A program made the position numbers and the translations under genes. Shown piece by piece: positions 18,860 through 28,844 of a stretch of 60,874 bases of DNA; the stretch's first letter is position 1, and every line of letters starts with the position of its first letter. The stretch lies in contig CAMCTC010000020.1 of NCBI GenBank assembly GCA_945878355.1, positions 1-60,874 of the forward strand. Direction: 5' to 3'. The notes under the pieces were generated by a model. That model had not been told where the DNA came from. It worked only from the letters and a program-made list of their open reading frames with translations, and did not search any database. This DNA comes from Bordetella parapertussis. Its GTDB lineage: Bacteria > Pseudomonadota > Gammaproteobacteria > Burkholderiales > Burkholderiaceae_C.

Positions 18860-21800
18860 TTCGCGAGCTCGACCCGAAGCCGCGAATTGGGCGCCTCGCC
18901 GAACATCTCCGGCGCGTACATGGCCTCGACCCGCGACGGTGGCAACGAGAAATCGCCAGCATTGTTGAGCCGGATCGTGTACTCGATCTTGACCACGCCT
19001 TTGGGCAGATAAGCGTGGTAGCTGCGGAAGGACTCGAAGCTGCGCTCCTCGAACGCTGGCCAGCTGTCGCCGCTCTTTTTCTCGCGCTGCGTCGCAATCT
19101 CGGAGTCACGCCCCAGGCCGCTGCCCAGGATCGTCGCGCCAGCAGGCACCGGATCGGTGATCACCACCCAGCTCATGTCGGCGCCAGCGCGGACTTCGAG
19201 CGCGATGCGCAACACATCACCCCGGGTGTAACGGCCCGCAGGCAAGGCCTTGTTGGCTTGCTCGACCGGCGTGATGGTCTTGGTGATCTGGTAGCCGGCG
19301 TTGAAAGCCTGCTTGAGCGGCACAGCTGCGATCGATTGCAGCGTCAGCCAGGGCTTGCCAGTACCCTGATGACTCACGCTCAGCGTGTCAGCGGCCTTGC
19401 CCCAGGGCAGCGACAGGCTGCGCAGATCGCCAGGGCTTGCCGGGGCAGCAGGGGCGGCGGTCTTGACACGGTCGGGCTGACGCCAGTCAACACTCGCCGC
19501 CGCTGTACTGGTGCTCGCTTTGGTGGTGCCGGTCACCGCTGCGGACTCGAATTTGGTGGAAAACTTTTCCAATGCCAAACCACCCCACAGGTTGGCGGTG
19601 GTCGTGCCCCAGGCCCCACCTTGCTGGCGGCCGATCAAGCCCTTGGCCAGTCGGCCCATGTCGTCCTGCCAGCCGGGTTCGTCGATCACCGACAACAGCA
19701 GGCGGGCGCTGTCGTCGTCACCACTGTGCATCAGCCACCACCAGGGGTCGCGGTCGGTGGTCAATGCCATTCGGCTGCCTTGAAAGCTGATGCGCGAGCG
19801 CAGGATCTGTTGCGCCTGTGCAAGCCGCTTGTCGCGGTCGGGCACATCCTGCACACGCTTGAGGATGTTGATCCAATCAATCAGCGCATGGGTAGGCCAC
19901 TGGTTGGGCAACAAGGCGATGGCGCCCATCATGCGGCCCTGCACCTTGCCGTAGCGCGACAGCGCTTCGAGCGCAGCGAGCTTGCGAACGTCCAGGTCCT
20001 TGCGTGGGCTCCAGAAATTGCGCTGTATCCGGCCTTCGACAAAGGCCAGCAAGCCACGCTCCATCGGCGCTCGCAGCGCGTCGCTCAACGCGAAAGCGGG
20101 GTTGATGCTGGCGGCCTCATGGCTGGCGGCCAGCAAGTAAGCGGTCAAGCTATCGCTGCCTTGCTGGTCCTCGCCACCGCGCGGCGGGAAGTAACCGGCC
20201 AGCCCATCGCTGTCGAGGTAGCCAGGAATCTGCGCCAGCACGGCCTGCCACTGCTTGAGGTCTCGCAGGCCGATTGCCTGGCTGGCTTTTTGCTCGAGAC
20301 AGGTATAGGGGTAGCGAGCGAACCAGTCACGCACACCCGGCAGACCCTCGGCCAGCCTGGGTTGCAAGCTCAGCTTCAGGCCGCCGCGGCCGGGCAGGGC
20401 ATCGGCGGGTGCTGCCACGGCTAGGCTGAACAAGCCGTCGAGCTGGACCAACGTGGCCTGCCCAACCTTCAGCGGCACGGCCGGGACAATGCGCTGGCGC
20501 GACTTCAGCGCGTCGCGCGCACCGCCGATCAGGTCCCGGGCTTCGATCTCCCACAGAATGGCTTCGAAGCGCGAGCCCGCCAGCTGCGCCGGCGCGGTCA
20601 CCGACCAAGCCACTTCGCGAGCATCGCCGGCGGGAATGTCGACGGTCTGCGCGGGCAAGTCCAGCAGCGTCGCGCGGGGCTTGACCTCGACCTTCATCGC
20701 CCGCTGGCTGGTGTTGCGCAGCGTGAGTTGGGCACGGAACTGGTCGTCCTCACGCACCAGCGGCGGCAACCCGCTGATGATCTGCAGGTCTTGTGTGCTG
20801 CGGATGCTGGTGCTGCCCGTGCCGAACAGGCCTGTCGCGGCATCGGCCACCGCGACGATCTTGAACGTGCTCAGCGCGTCGTTGAGCGGCACCGTGACGA
20901 CAGCCTGGCCGTTGCCGTCGAGCTTGACCACCGGGGTCCACAACAGCAAGGTGTCGAGCAACTCACGCGAGCTGCTGAAGCCACCACCGCCGCCGGCGGG
21001 CACCGCCTTGCGACCGTAATGCCGGCGGCCGATGATCTCGGTCTGCGCGGTGGAGGTGTCCACCCCCCAGGCGCGGCGCTGCAGCATCGCGTCAAGCAGG
21101 TTCCAGCTGTTGTTGGGCATCAACGCCAGCAAAGCCTGGTCGACGGCGGCCACCGCCACCTCGGCATAGGCAGCAGGCGCCCCATTGGGCAGCTTGACGC
21201 TGATGCTGACCTTGGCCTGGCTGCGCACGGCGTAGCTCTCCTGGTCAGCCTTCACGCTGACCTCGAGTTGGTGGGCTTTGTTGCCCACCCGGATCTCGGC
21301 GACGCCTAGCCTGAAAGCCGGTTTGCTCAAGTCCACCAGCGCGGTGGGGGCCAGGTACTCACGGCCCTCGACCCAAAACGATGTCCACCACTCGCGCGGC
21401 GCCTTGAAACCCCAGGTGAAGAAGCTGTACCAAGGCACTTCGCGCAAGCGCCCGCGCAGCGCCAGCACGCTGACATAGACATTGGGCCCCCAGCCGTCCT
21501 TGACCTTCAGGCTGATGCTGGGGTCTTTGCCGCTGAGTTGTACGACCTGCGTCTCGAGAATCCCCTCGCGCTCGACCGCCACCCAGGCGCTGGCCGCGCG
21601 AAAAGGCATGCGCACCTGGAACCTGGCGGTCTCGCCAGGCTGGTAACTCCGCTTCTCAGGCAGCAGGTCGATGCGATCGTGGTTCTCGGACCCGAACCAC
21701 ATTTCGCCCTGCCCGGTGACATACACCGAGTTGGCGGCCTGGGCGAGGTTGCCCGCGCTGTCTCTGGCGGTCACGATGAGTTCGACCTCCCCCGAGGCCG

Positions 21801-24800
21801 CCAGGCTGGACTCGCAGCGCAGCAAGCCTCCCGCGTCGCTCTTGCCCTCGCACAAGGTGCCCAGGTCCTTGGTGTTGGTCTTGCTGTCGTAGGTGTAGAA
21901 GCCCCCGACCATGCGCTTGCGCGCAGTGGTGTAGCTTCGCTCGACACCCTTGACCTGCAGCGCCACACCAGCCAATGGTTTGCCGCGCAAGTCCAGCGCC
22001 AGTGCCTGGAAATTGACTTTTTGACCGACGGAGAGCCAGTTGTCGGTCTTGATGCCGGCGATCACAGCGGCAGGCCACAGCGTCTGGGTGCTGCGCAAGG
22101 TCTGCGACTCGCCGTTCGGGTCGGCATAGCTCGCCTCCAGCAACAAGTCTTGCGCCTGCGCGATGGCAGGCAAGCCCTCGAGCGTCACCTTGCCAGCACC
22201 TTGCTTGTTCAGCAGCAGCGGCAGCTTGTCGGCGATGACACGCGCGTCCTGCCCGGCATCGGGTTGGTCCTGGCCCTCGAGGCTCTCGACAGGCCGGCGC
22301 GGGCTGCGAAAGCTGAAGTCCGGAAAATCCTCGTAGCTCAGCGACTTGCTGCGCAGCAGCGCCGAAACACGCACCGGCAGGTTGACCGCCGCACCGCCCG
22401 CCACATAACTGACCTGCACGTCCAGCGGCAGCGTCTTGACATTGACCAGCGGCTTCTTGTCGGACGGCGTCACCCGGCCGTCGAGCAAGGGCAGGCGGAA
22501 CTCCTCGACGCGAAACTCGCCGCTGACCTGGCTGCGCTTGCCTCGCAGTTCGACCTGGTACAGGCCCAGCTTGGCCGCGGTCGGGATCGCAAAGCTGCTC
22601 TCAGCGCTCTGCCCACCGGTGGCGGTCTTGCGCCAGACAAGGGCTTGGGTGTACTCCTGGCCGCTGCCGACATGGGTCAGCACCAGGCTTGCGGGCGGAT
22701 CAGGCATCAAGCCAAAGCCCTGCGCTGTCTCGCTGCGCAGCAGATGCTTCATCGAAACGGTTTCACCGGCACGCAGCAAACTGCGGTCCAAGATGGTGTG
22801 GGCACGAACATCGGACTGGGCCTGCCGACTGGTCGGCAAGTTGAAGCGCCAAGGCTCAATGCCGCGGTGCCAGTCGCTCCAGGTGAAAGCCAGGTCCTCG
22901 ACCGCGCCCTTGCCGCCCGCCGCGGGCTGTGAGGCCCGCGCACTGACGAAATACGCGTCGTGATAAGCGCCTGCGGCGCCGCAGCTCGGGGGTCCGGGAG
23001 AAATACCGCTCAGCGCTGCAAGTCCCTGCGAATTGGTCACCCCGCGGCCGACTTCACGACCCTTGCAATCGGACACGCGCACTTGGGCGTTGGCGACCGG
23101 CGCGCCCTTGTCCAGCGTGGTGACCCAGGCCATCGCGTTTTCACGCCCGAGCTTGAAATGCACGGCCAGATTGGTCACCAGTGCCGAGGTACGCACCACC
23201 ATGGTCCTGGCAGCGCCATGGCGTTCGTCGAGCAGCGAGGCGCCCAGTCTTGGCGACGCGATCTCGACCACATGGAATCCGGCTGACAAGGGGATGCCCA
23301 CCACTTCAAACGGCCTGGCCTCCTTGCTCGATGGGGTCGGCAAGTCCAGCGTCTTGACCCCAGCCTGACCTTGCAGCAGCGAGATTATGCGCGTTTGCAG
23401 CAGTTCTTCCTGGCCCTTGGGCACAGGTTCGATCGATTGCGGCAGCGCGCTTTTGACATCCTGCCGCGCGGTTCGGCGCGTCACCGTGAAATTGTCGTAA
23501 CGCTGCACTTTCTGGAACCAGGCGATGATGTCGGCGTCGGTGCTGGGAATGAAACTGCTGACCTTGCCGCCAAGCGGCACCACAGCGCTGTTGCGAGCCT
23601 CAACAGCCATGCCCTTGACCGACAGCGCTTGCTCGACACCGCGCAAGGTCACCGGCAGCAAGGCCACGCCATCAGGTTCTGCCAGACGCTCCAGAACACC
23701 GAACGGTGCGGCCGAGAACTTGGCCAGCGGCGGCATGCGATCGATCGACACGGCCAGAGGGAAACTCCCTGCGTTGTGCAAGCTACGTCCCGATGCATCT
23801 TTGAGCCCCTTGGGCACCGCCAGCATCAGCGCCGTCTGCTCGGCAAAGGGGGCGTTGAAGCTGATGGCGTCGAGCAAGCGGTCTTCATCCCTCGATGCCG
23901 GGGCGCTCTTTTCGAGCACCGGCGCGTAGCTTCGCTGGTCGGACTTCAGTGTGATGCCGGCGAGCAGCTTGGCTGCCACCGGCGCACTGAAGCGCAGACT
24001 CAGCGGGCGTATCGGCAGGCAGCCGCTGTTTGCGTTCTCGCGCTCGCAGCTGAAGGTGGCCGTGAAGGGCTCTCGCACCCGGAAGCCGAAGCGATTTTCG
24101 ACAGTATTGGCCATGCCCGAAGCCTTGCCGGGCCCAGCCGGCGTGCTGACGCCTTTGCCGTACACCAGCTGCATCTTCGTCCCAGGCGTCAGGGTGCGGT
24201 TGCACGCCAGCGTCACCAGATTCAAGCGGTCGGCCGCCGGGTCCAGCCCCAGCGCCTTGAGCATCGCGCTGCGGTCTTGGCCTGAGACCAGCCGCACGGC
24301 AACGCGTTCGCCCAAACCCTCGAGGGCACACCAGACATTGGCCTGCACACTGGCGAGCGTGGCCGGGCCGTTCAGATGCAGCACGAAGTTCTGGTCTTCT
24401 TCGACCGGCTGGCTTTGGTCAGGAACGATGCGCTGCACATACGGACCGCCGGTGTTGAACTTGAAGCTGGACGGGCCCGCCAGTTCAACGCCTTTGACCG
24501 ACCGCAGTCCCGCGCGCAGTTGCACACTGCAAGACACGCCGGGGGGCAGGTCATCGTCCAGATCGAAGGACCAACTGCGATCGTTGAGCCAGCGCCCTGA
24601 GCCCTTGGTCAGCTGGATATCGCTGCAGTTCAGGGCCAGCGGTGCTTCGGCTTTGGCGTCACCGAAGATGACAGCGCTGTCGTCGAACTTGACCACCACC
24701 TGACGCACCCGCGCCACCTGACCTTGCGGCGACAGGCTCACGACCTGAAAGGCCTGCGCTGGAAAGGCCACAGCGGCCAACCACAGTGCGGCAAGCCAGG

Positions 24801-24831
24801 AGAAGCAAGAGATGGGGAAGGATTTTTTCAC
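18856..24831 (-). CDS. Bacterial alpha-2-macroglobulin (YfhM/YfaS type) with thioester
   Basis: A very large periplasmic protease trap of 1991 residues. The start is taken as GTG 24831, giving a Sec signal peptide (KKSFPISCFSWLAALWLAAV, cleavage after FPAQA). An ATG at 24900 is in frame, but its 23 codons lie in the intergenic repeat. No lipobox follows the signal, unlike E. coli YfhM. MG domains make up most of the chain, and the thioester motif CLEQ is present at about residue 1510 in YPYTCLEQKASQAIG, so covalent trapping is possible. The stop overlaps the pbpC start by four bases. The gene has no detectable interruption over 6 kb. Confidence 0.94.
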   Translation of the reverse strand: MKKSFPISCFSWLAALWLAAVAFPAQAFQVVSLSPQGQVARVRQVVVKFDDSAVIFGDAKAEAPLALNCSDIQLTKGSGRWLNDRSWSFDLDDDLPPGVSCSVQLRAGLRSVKGVELAGPSSFKFNTGGPYVQRIVPDQSQPVEEDQNFVLHLNGPATLASVQANVWCALEGLGERVAVRLVSGQDRSAMLKALGLDPAADRLNLVTLACNRTLTPGTKMQLVYGKGVSTPAGPGKASGMANTVENRFGFRVREPFTATFSCERENANSGCLPIRPLSLRFSAPVAAKLLAGITLKSDQRSYAPVLEKSAPASRDEDRLLDAISFNAPFAEQTALMLAVPKGLKDASGRSLHNAGSFPLAVSIDRMPPLAKFSAAPFGVLERLAEPDGVALLPVTLRGVEQALSVKGMAVEARNSAVVPLGGKVSSFIPSTDADIIAWFQKVQRYDNFTVTRRTARQDVKSALPQSIEPVPKGQEELLQTRIISLLQGQAGVKTLDLPTPSSKEARPFEVVGIPLSAGFHVVEIASPRLGASLLDERHGAARTMVVRTSALVTNLAVHFKLGRENAMAWVTTLDKGAPVANAQVRVSDCKGREVGRGVTNSQGLAALSGISPGPPSCGAAGAYHDAYFVSARASQPAAGGKGAVEDLAFTWSDWHRGIEPWRFNLPTSRQAQSDVRAHTILDRSLLRAGETVSMKHLLRSETAQGFGLMPDPPASLVLTHVGSGQEYTQALVWRKTATGGQSAESSFAIPTAAKLGLYQVELRGKRSQVSGEFRVEEFRLPLLDGRVTPSDKKPLVNVKTLPLDVQVSYVAGGAAVNLPVRVSALLRSKSLSYEDFPDFSFRSPRRPVESLEGQDQPDAGQDARVIADKLPLLLNKQGAGKVTLEGLPAIAQAQDLLLEASYADPNGESQTLRSTQTLWPAAVIAGIKTDNWLSVGQKVNFQALALDLRGKPLAGVALQVKGVERSYTTARKRMVGGFYTYDSKTNTKDLGTLCEGKSDAGGLLRCESSLAASGEVELIVTARDSAGNLAQAANSVYVTGQGEMWFGSENHDRIDLLPEKRSYQPGETARFQVRMPFRAASAWVAVEREGILETQVVQLSGKDPSISLKVKDGWGPNVYVSVLALRGRLREVPWYSFFTWGFKAPREWWTSFWVEGREYLAPTALVDLSKPAFRLGVAEIRVGNKAHQLEVSVKADQESYAVRSQAKVSISVKLPNGAPAAYAEVAVAAVDQALLALMPNNSWNLLDAMLQRRAWGVDTSTAQTEIIGRRHYGRKAVPAGGGGGFSSSRELLDTLLLWTPVVKLDGNGQAVVTVPLNDALSTFKIVAVADAATGLFGTGSTSIRSTQDLQIISGLPPLVREDDQFRAQLTLRNTSQRAMKVEVKPRATLLDLPAQTVDIPAGDAREVAWSVTAPAQLAGSRFEAILWEIEARDLIGGARDALKSRQRIVPAVPLKVGQATLVQLDGLFSLAVAAPADALPGRGGLKLSLQPRLAEGLPGVRDWFARYPYTCLEQKASQAIGLRDLKQWQAVLAQIPGYLDSDGLAGYFPPRGGEDQQGSDSLTAYLLAASHEAASINPAFALSDALRAPMERGLLAFVEGRIQRNFWSPRKDLDVRKLAALEALSRYGKVQGRMMGAIALLPNQWPTHALIDWINILKRVQDVPDRDKRLAQAQQILRSRISFQGSRMALTTDRDPWWWLMHSGDDDSARLLLSVIDEPGWQDDMGRLAKGLIGRQQGGAWGTTTANLWGGLALEKFSTKFESAAVTGTTKASTSTAAASVDWRQPDRVKTAAPAAPASPGDLRSLSLPWGKAADTLSVSHQGTGKPWLTLQSIAAVPLKQAFNAGYQITKTITPVEQANKALPAGRYTRGDVLRIALEVRAGADMSWVVITDPVPAGATILGSGLGRDSEIATQREKKSGDSWPAFEERSFESFRSYHAYLPKGVVKIEYTIRLNNAGDFSLPPSRVEAMYAPEMFGEAPNSRLRVELAK

Positions 24832-24847
24832 GGCCGCGCATGAACTT

Positions 24848-24929
24848 CTGAGCGCCCCAAGGCCGGCCGAAGCCGGCTGCCCCCCGTGGGGATCAAGCAA
24901 AGTGGCAAAGCCACATTTGCTTGAGAGAC
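24848..24929. repeat. Dispersed hairpin-forming intergenic repeat, copy 2 (inverted)
   Basis: The reverse complement of this stretch matches copy 1 at 14518-14587, sharing AGCAAATGTGGCT, GCCACTTTGCTTGA and GGGGCGCTCAG. Here the first stem is nearly perfect (AGCAAAGTGGC-AAA-GCCACATTTGCT). It lies in the 5' leader of the alpha-2-macroglobulin operon, directly before the GTG start, so it could influence expression. The two copies flank about 10.3 kb in opposite orientation. Confidence 0.7.
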
Positions 24930-25070
24930 AGCGTTCATTATCCCGGCCTCAGCCATCGCGGGCAGCGAGGCACGAGAACGCCGACCGGATGCGGGCTTGT
25001 TCGGCGACGCGAACAGCACTGCTGACGGCGACCCCAAGCGGTGTCGCCAGCGACTCAGGCGCCAAGGCTT

Positions 25071-25102
25071 CAGGCCCTCAGGCCCTCAGGCCCTCAGGCG
25101 CT
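25071..25102. repeat. Four tandem copies of an 8-base unit
   Basis: CAGGCCCT occurs three times in a row, followed by one variant (CAGGCGCT), 30 bases downstream of the stop of the binding-protein gene at 25132 (minus strand). This is a small variable-number repeat. No function is apparent; the rest of the 24930-25131 gap shows no gene. Confidence 0.85.
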
Positions 25103-25131
25103 ATGCAACAGCGCCTGGGGCTGATCCCTGG

Positions 25132-26331
25132 TTACTTGTACGACTGGCCGGTGGCCTGCGTGATCCAGCGGCCGTTCTGGATTTTCGAGACCAGGGCGGT
25201 GTTCACGCCCAGGTGGTTCGTCGGCGAAAAACGCACCGACGGGCCGCCGAAGATGTCGCGGAACTCCTTGCCGGACTCCATCGCGGCGATCATCGACTCG
25301 GTCGTCAAGCCCTTGCCGGCCAGCTTGGCATAGAAGGCAAAAGCCATCACGCCGTTGTAGCCGGTGGTGGTTTGCAGGTTGGGGTCGATGCCGAATTTTT
25401 TCTTGTAGGCCTCGACATAGGCCTTGACCTCGCCTTTGGCCGTGTCGGGATAGAAGATCTCGGTTGAACCGATGCCGTAGATGCCTTCGGTGGTTTCCTT
25501 GCCGAGGTCGTGAAGGTCGGGCACATAGCTGGGCGACGACACCACGAAAGCGGGCTTCCAGCCGAGCTTCTGGGCCACTGCAAGAATGCCCACGGTCTCA
25601 CGCACCACCGAACCCAGCGCCACCATGTCGCAACCGTCGGACTTCATGCGGGCCACCTGAGAGTTGAAGTCAGTGGCACCGCGCTTGAACGACACCTGCG
25701 TTCCGGGCTGAATCTTCATGGCCTTGAGCTGGTCGTCGAAGGCGTCGGTGAAGTTCTTGCCCATCTCGTCGTCCTGGTACACGATGCAAGGCTTTTTCGA
25801 CTGCTTCTGCTCGATCATGTACTTGACGGCCAGTCGCATCGAGTCGTAGTAAGGGCTGAAGATGTTGAACTTCAGCCGGTCAGCAGGTTTGTCAGGCGCC
25901 ATCTCGAAGGTGAATGCGGCCGAGGTGATCGGGAACAGGTGCAGCAGACCGGCGTTTTGCACCATCGGCAGCGGCGCCAGCGTGGTGGCCGAGCCCATCG
26001 CCGAGACGATGGCAAACACCTTGTCCAACTCGATCAGCTTCTGGGTCTGGAGAACCGCTTTCTTCGGGTCGTAGCCGTCGTCCTCGTTGACCAGCCGCAG
26101 CTTGCGGCCATTGATGCCGCCAGTGGCGTTGACCTGGTCGATCGCCAGCTTCATGCCGTTGGTGGCAGGCACGCCCCAGGACTTGATCGGCCCGGACAGG
26201 TCCATGTGGGTGCCGATCACGATTTCCTGGTCAGTGATGCCCTGGGTCGTGAAAGGGGCCGCGGTGGCGGATTGGGTCGCCAGCGCGCACAGCGCGTAGG
26301 TGGCAACGGCGATCAGGGTCAGTTTCTTCAT
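25132..26331 (-). CDS. Periplasmic substrate-binding protein of second Liv-type ABC transporter
   Basis: A 399-residue type 1 binding protein. The start ATG 26331 has an AAGGAG-type ribosome-binding site; the frame reaches 26391 without support. A signal peptide (MKKLTLIAVATYALCALA, cleavage after ATAAP) is followed by the LivK-like core EIVIGTHMDLSGPIKSWG. It is the last gene of the minus-strand operon livH-M-G-F, acyl-CoA-synthetase-like, binding protein. The presence of an acyl-CoA-ligase-like gene in the same operon suggests the ligand may be an aromatic or other organic acid rather than an amino acid; this is inference. Confidence 0.93.
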   Translation of the reverse strand: MKKLTLIAVATYALCALATQSATAAPFTTQGITDQEIVIGTHMDLSGPIKSWGVPATNGMKLAIDQVNATGGINGRKLRLVNEDDGYDPKKAVLQTQKLIELDKVFAIVSAMGSATTLAPLPMVQNAGLLHLFPITSAAFTFEMAPDKPADRLKFNIFSPYYDSMRLAVKYMIEQKQSKKPCIVYQDDEMGKNFTDAFDDQLKAMKIQPGTQVSFKRGATDFNSQVARMKSDGCDMVALGSVVRETVGILAVAQKLGWKPAFVVSSPSYVPDLHDLGKETTEGIYGIGSTEIFYPDTAKGEVKAYVEAYKKKFGIDPNLQTTTGYNGVMAFAFYAKLAGKGLTTESMIAAMESGKEFRDIFGGPSVRFSPTNHLGVNTALVSKIQNGRWITQATGQSYK

Positions 26332-26403
26332 CACTCTCTCCTTCGGGTTGACCGGTCGTCGACCGATCCGGTGGTGGCAATTCAATCGCAAATGTCGCGT
26401 ACT

Positions 26404-28101
26404 TTAGAGCTTGGGCGACACGCCTGCTTCGATGAGCAGCCGGCGCCGCAGCGTCAGCACCGGCGTGAACTCGGCATCGCCCAGGGCCAGCGAGCGCTCT
26501 ATCAGGCTGAAGTGCTCGATGTGCAGCGTGGTCTGCGCGGCGTTGACCTCGCTGACCAGGGTGGCCACCAGATCACGAACGCCCGCGGCCTGGCACAGGC
26601 TGCGGAAATGGGTGAACGGGATGGCGCGGTCCTGCGCGTACTTCACCACCGGATCCTGGTCGAGCAGGATGCGCGCGCAAACCCGTCCGGCGGCGTCGCG
26701 GTAGACGAACGCGTCGGCCACATAAGGCGATGCCCGCAGGGCTTGTTCGCTGCCAAACGGCACCACCGGTCCGGCATCGCCAGGCAGCAATTCGGTCATC
26801 CGACCAGCCACATGCAGCAGGCCATCGGCACCATGGACACCAAAGTCGCCGGTCGCCCACCAGCCCTGGGCATCGGTGACCGGTGCGTCGGGGGCGTCGG
26901 CGTAACTCGAGAACATCGCGTCGCTGCGCAGCCAGACCTCACCGTCGTCGGCAACACGCCACGCCACACCGGTAACCGTGCGCCCGGCTTCGCCCAAGGC
27001 GACCATGCCGCCGGCCTCGGCCGATCCGTACAGATCGACGAGCGGCCGGCCCAGCGCAGCGAACCAGTCGGCGGTGCTGCCGCGCATCGGCGCACCCGCA
27101 GACAGGCACAGTCGCGCACGCGCCAGGCCCAGCCGCGCACGAACCGGCGCCAGCGCAAGCCGGTCGCCCAGGCCGCGGCTTTGCCCCGCCACGTGGGCAC
27201 TGCGGAACGCCCAGCGTTGCAGCCGGGTGGTCTCAGCCAGGTTGAGTTCGATAGACGAGCACAGCGACGCCCATACCAGCGGTGCGGCCTGGACCACGGT
27301 GGGCTGCAACTCGGCCAGGTCGAGCAACATCGTCTCGGCGCGCTCGGGGAAATTCAACACCGTACCGGCCAGCAGCGCGGCATGCGCACCGACAACCCGT
27401 TCCAGCACATGGTGCAGCGGTGTCATCACCAGCCGCTCATCAGCGTCGGTCAAGCCCAGTGCCTCAGCCGCACGTGCGGCCTGCGCACCGGCATGGCGCC
27501 CGCTGAGTACCGCGCCACGGGCCGGACCGGTCATCGCCGAGCCGAAGACGATCAACGCCGGTGCATCAGGGGCTGTCGCGGCCGGCGCGGGCCGACCGGC
27601 ACCTGCTGCCTCGAGCGCGGCCAATGGCATCGCCTGACGCTCGTCGGCCGCATGGTCCCACTGCTCATGCAGCACCACCACCTGGCGCAGCGCCGGGCAA
27701 CGTGTGCGCACCCGCTGGATGCGGCGCAGCGCGGTGTCGCCGACGGCCATCACGATGCAAGCGCCGCAATCCGCCAGCTGACGCGCCAGCACATCGTCGT
27801 CGACATGGGCGTCCAGACCGGCGGCCACGCCGCCCGCGGCCACGATGGCCAAATCGGCCAGCAGCCACTCCAGACTGTTGTCGCCGACGACCGCGGCCAC
27901 TTCGCCAGGGGCCAGGCCGACCGCTTGCAGGCCGCGTGCGACCGCGCCGATGCGCTGCGCCAGTTCGTTGCCGCTGGCGGTCTGCCAAAGACCAAATCGC
28001 TTCCAGCGTGCCACCGTCGCATCACCACGGCGCGCGAGCGCGGCATCGACGCGGGTCGCCAGCGTGGCCTCGGCGCCTGGGTTTTTATCGTTGCTTGCCA
28101 T
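26404..28101 (-). CDS. AMP-binding (acyl-CoA synthetase-like) protein with degenerate motifs
   Basis: A 565-residue ANL-superfamily protein from ATG 28101 (ATG 28116 is also possible), overlapping the end of livF. The overall layout follows long-chain acyl-CoA synthetases: an N-terminal domain, the adenylate-binding landmark LYGSAEAGG, and the TGDFG hinge region. The P-loop, normally close to TSGTTGxPKG, reads FGSAMTGPARGAVLSG here, with Arg where Lys is usual. The region after GRMTELL lacks the usual Gly-Glu and Pro-Ile-Glu residues. It would activate a carboxylate imported by the transporter. Activity is uncertain because of these substitutions. Confidence 0.82.
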   Translation of the reverse strand: MASNDKNPGAEATLATRVDAALARRGDATVARWKRFGLWQTASGNELAQRIGAVARGLQAVGLAPGEVAAVVGDNSLEWLLADLAIVAAGGVAAGLDAHVDDDVLARQLADCGACIVMAVGDTALRRIQRVRTRCPALRQVVVLHEQWDHAADERQAMPLAALEAAGAGRPAPAATAPDAPALIVFGSAMTGPARGAVLSGRHAGAQAARAAEALGLTDADERLVMTPLHHVLERVVGAHAALLAGTVLNFPERAETMLLDLAELQPTVVQAAPLVWASLCSSIELNLAETTRLQRWAFRSAHVAGQSRGLGDRLALAPVRARLGLARARLCLSAGAPMRGSTADWFAALGRPLVDLYGSAEAGGMVALGEAGRTVTGVAWRVADDGEVWLRSDAMFSSYADAPDAPVTDAQGWWATGDFGVHGADGLLHVAGRMTELLPGDAGPVVPFGSEQALRASPYVADAFVYRDAAGRVCARILLDQDPVVKYAQDRAIPFTHFRSLCQAAGVRDLVATLVSEVNAAQTTLHIEHFSLIERSLALGDAEFTPVLTLRRRLLIEAGVSPKL

Positions 28102-28837
28102 GATCCACCTGCCCATGCAGACCCAGATAAGACTCGCGCACCTGCGGCGACTCAGCCAAAAGCTTGCAATCGTCGTGCATCACCACCCGGCCCACCTCAA
28201 GCACATAGCCATAGTTCGCGGTCTCCAGCGCCATGCGCGCGTTCTGTTCAACCAGCAGGATCGTCACGCCATCTTCGACGTTCAGGCGCCGGATGATCGC
28301 GAAAATCTCCTTGACCAGCAGCGGCGACAAGCCCAGCGACGGCTCATCGAGCAGCAGCACCTTGGGCCGGCTCATCAGCGCGCGGCTGATGGCCAGCATC
28401 TGCTGCTGGCCCCCGGAGAGCTGGCCCGCGATCTGTTCCTGGCGCTCACGCAGCACCGGGAAGTAGTCGAACACCTTCTCCATGTCCTGCGCAATCTGGC
28501 GCTGGTCGCGGCGGATGTAGGCGCCCATGCGCAGGTTGTCGCGTATCGACAGGAACGGGAACACCTCCCGCCCCTCGGGCACGTGGCTGATGCCCAGCCG
28601 CACCACCGCATCGGGCTCCATGCCTTCGATGCGCCGACCTTCGAATTCGATCGACCCCTTCTGCGGCGCGATCACGCCGGAGATGGTCTTCAAGATGGTG
28701 GTCTTGCCGGCGCCGTTGGCGCCCAGCACTGTGACGATTTGCCCTGCCATCAGATCGAGGCTGATACCGCGGATCGCGGTGATCGGCCCGTAACTGCTCT
28801 CGATGTTGGCCAGGCGGAGGATGGGCTTTTCGCTCAC
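28085..28837 (-). CDS. livF: Liv-type ABC transporter ATPase LivF (second system)
   Basis: A 250-residue ATPase with intact Walker A GANGAGKTT, the signature LSGGQQQM and Walker B VLLLDEPSLGLSP. The sequence IVTVLGANGAGKTTILKTIS and SHVPEGREVFPFLSI are LivF hallmarks. It follows livG after 7 bases and overlaps the synthetase-like gene. Unlike the LivF at 4216-4914, it keeps the Walker A lysine, which makes it a useful internal comparison. Confidence 0.95.
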   Translation of the reverse strand: MSEKPILRLANIESSYGPITAIRGISLDLMAGQIVTVLGANGAGKTTILKTISGVIAPQKGSIEFEGRRIEGMEPDAVVRLGISHVPEGREVFPFLSIRDNLRMGAYIRRDQRQIAQDMEKVFDYFPVLRERQEQIAGQLSGGQQQMLAISRALMSRPKVLLLDEPSLGLSPLLVKEIFAIIRRLNVEDGVTILLVEQNARMALETANYGYVLEVGRVVMHDDCKLLAESPQVRESYLGLHGQVDHGKQR

Positions 28838-28844
28838 GTTGCTC

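Noticed and set aside
25071..25102. CRISPR-like array
   Set aside because: The four 8-base units are contiguous without spacers, so this is a plain tandem repeat. No spaced repeat array was seen elsewhere in the window.
25510..28296. 928-codon plus-strand frame over the second binding protein and synthetase genes
   Set aside because: It spans several well-supported minus-strand genes and has low-complexity Arg/His/Gln content; a GC-driven shadow.
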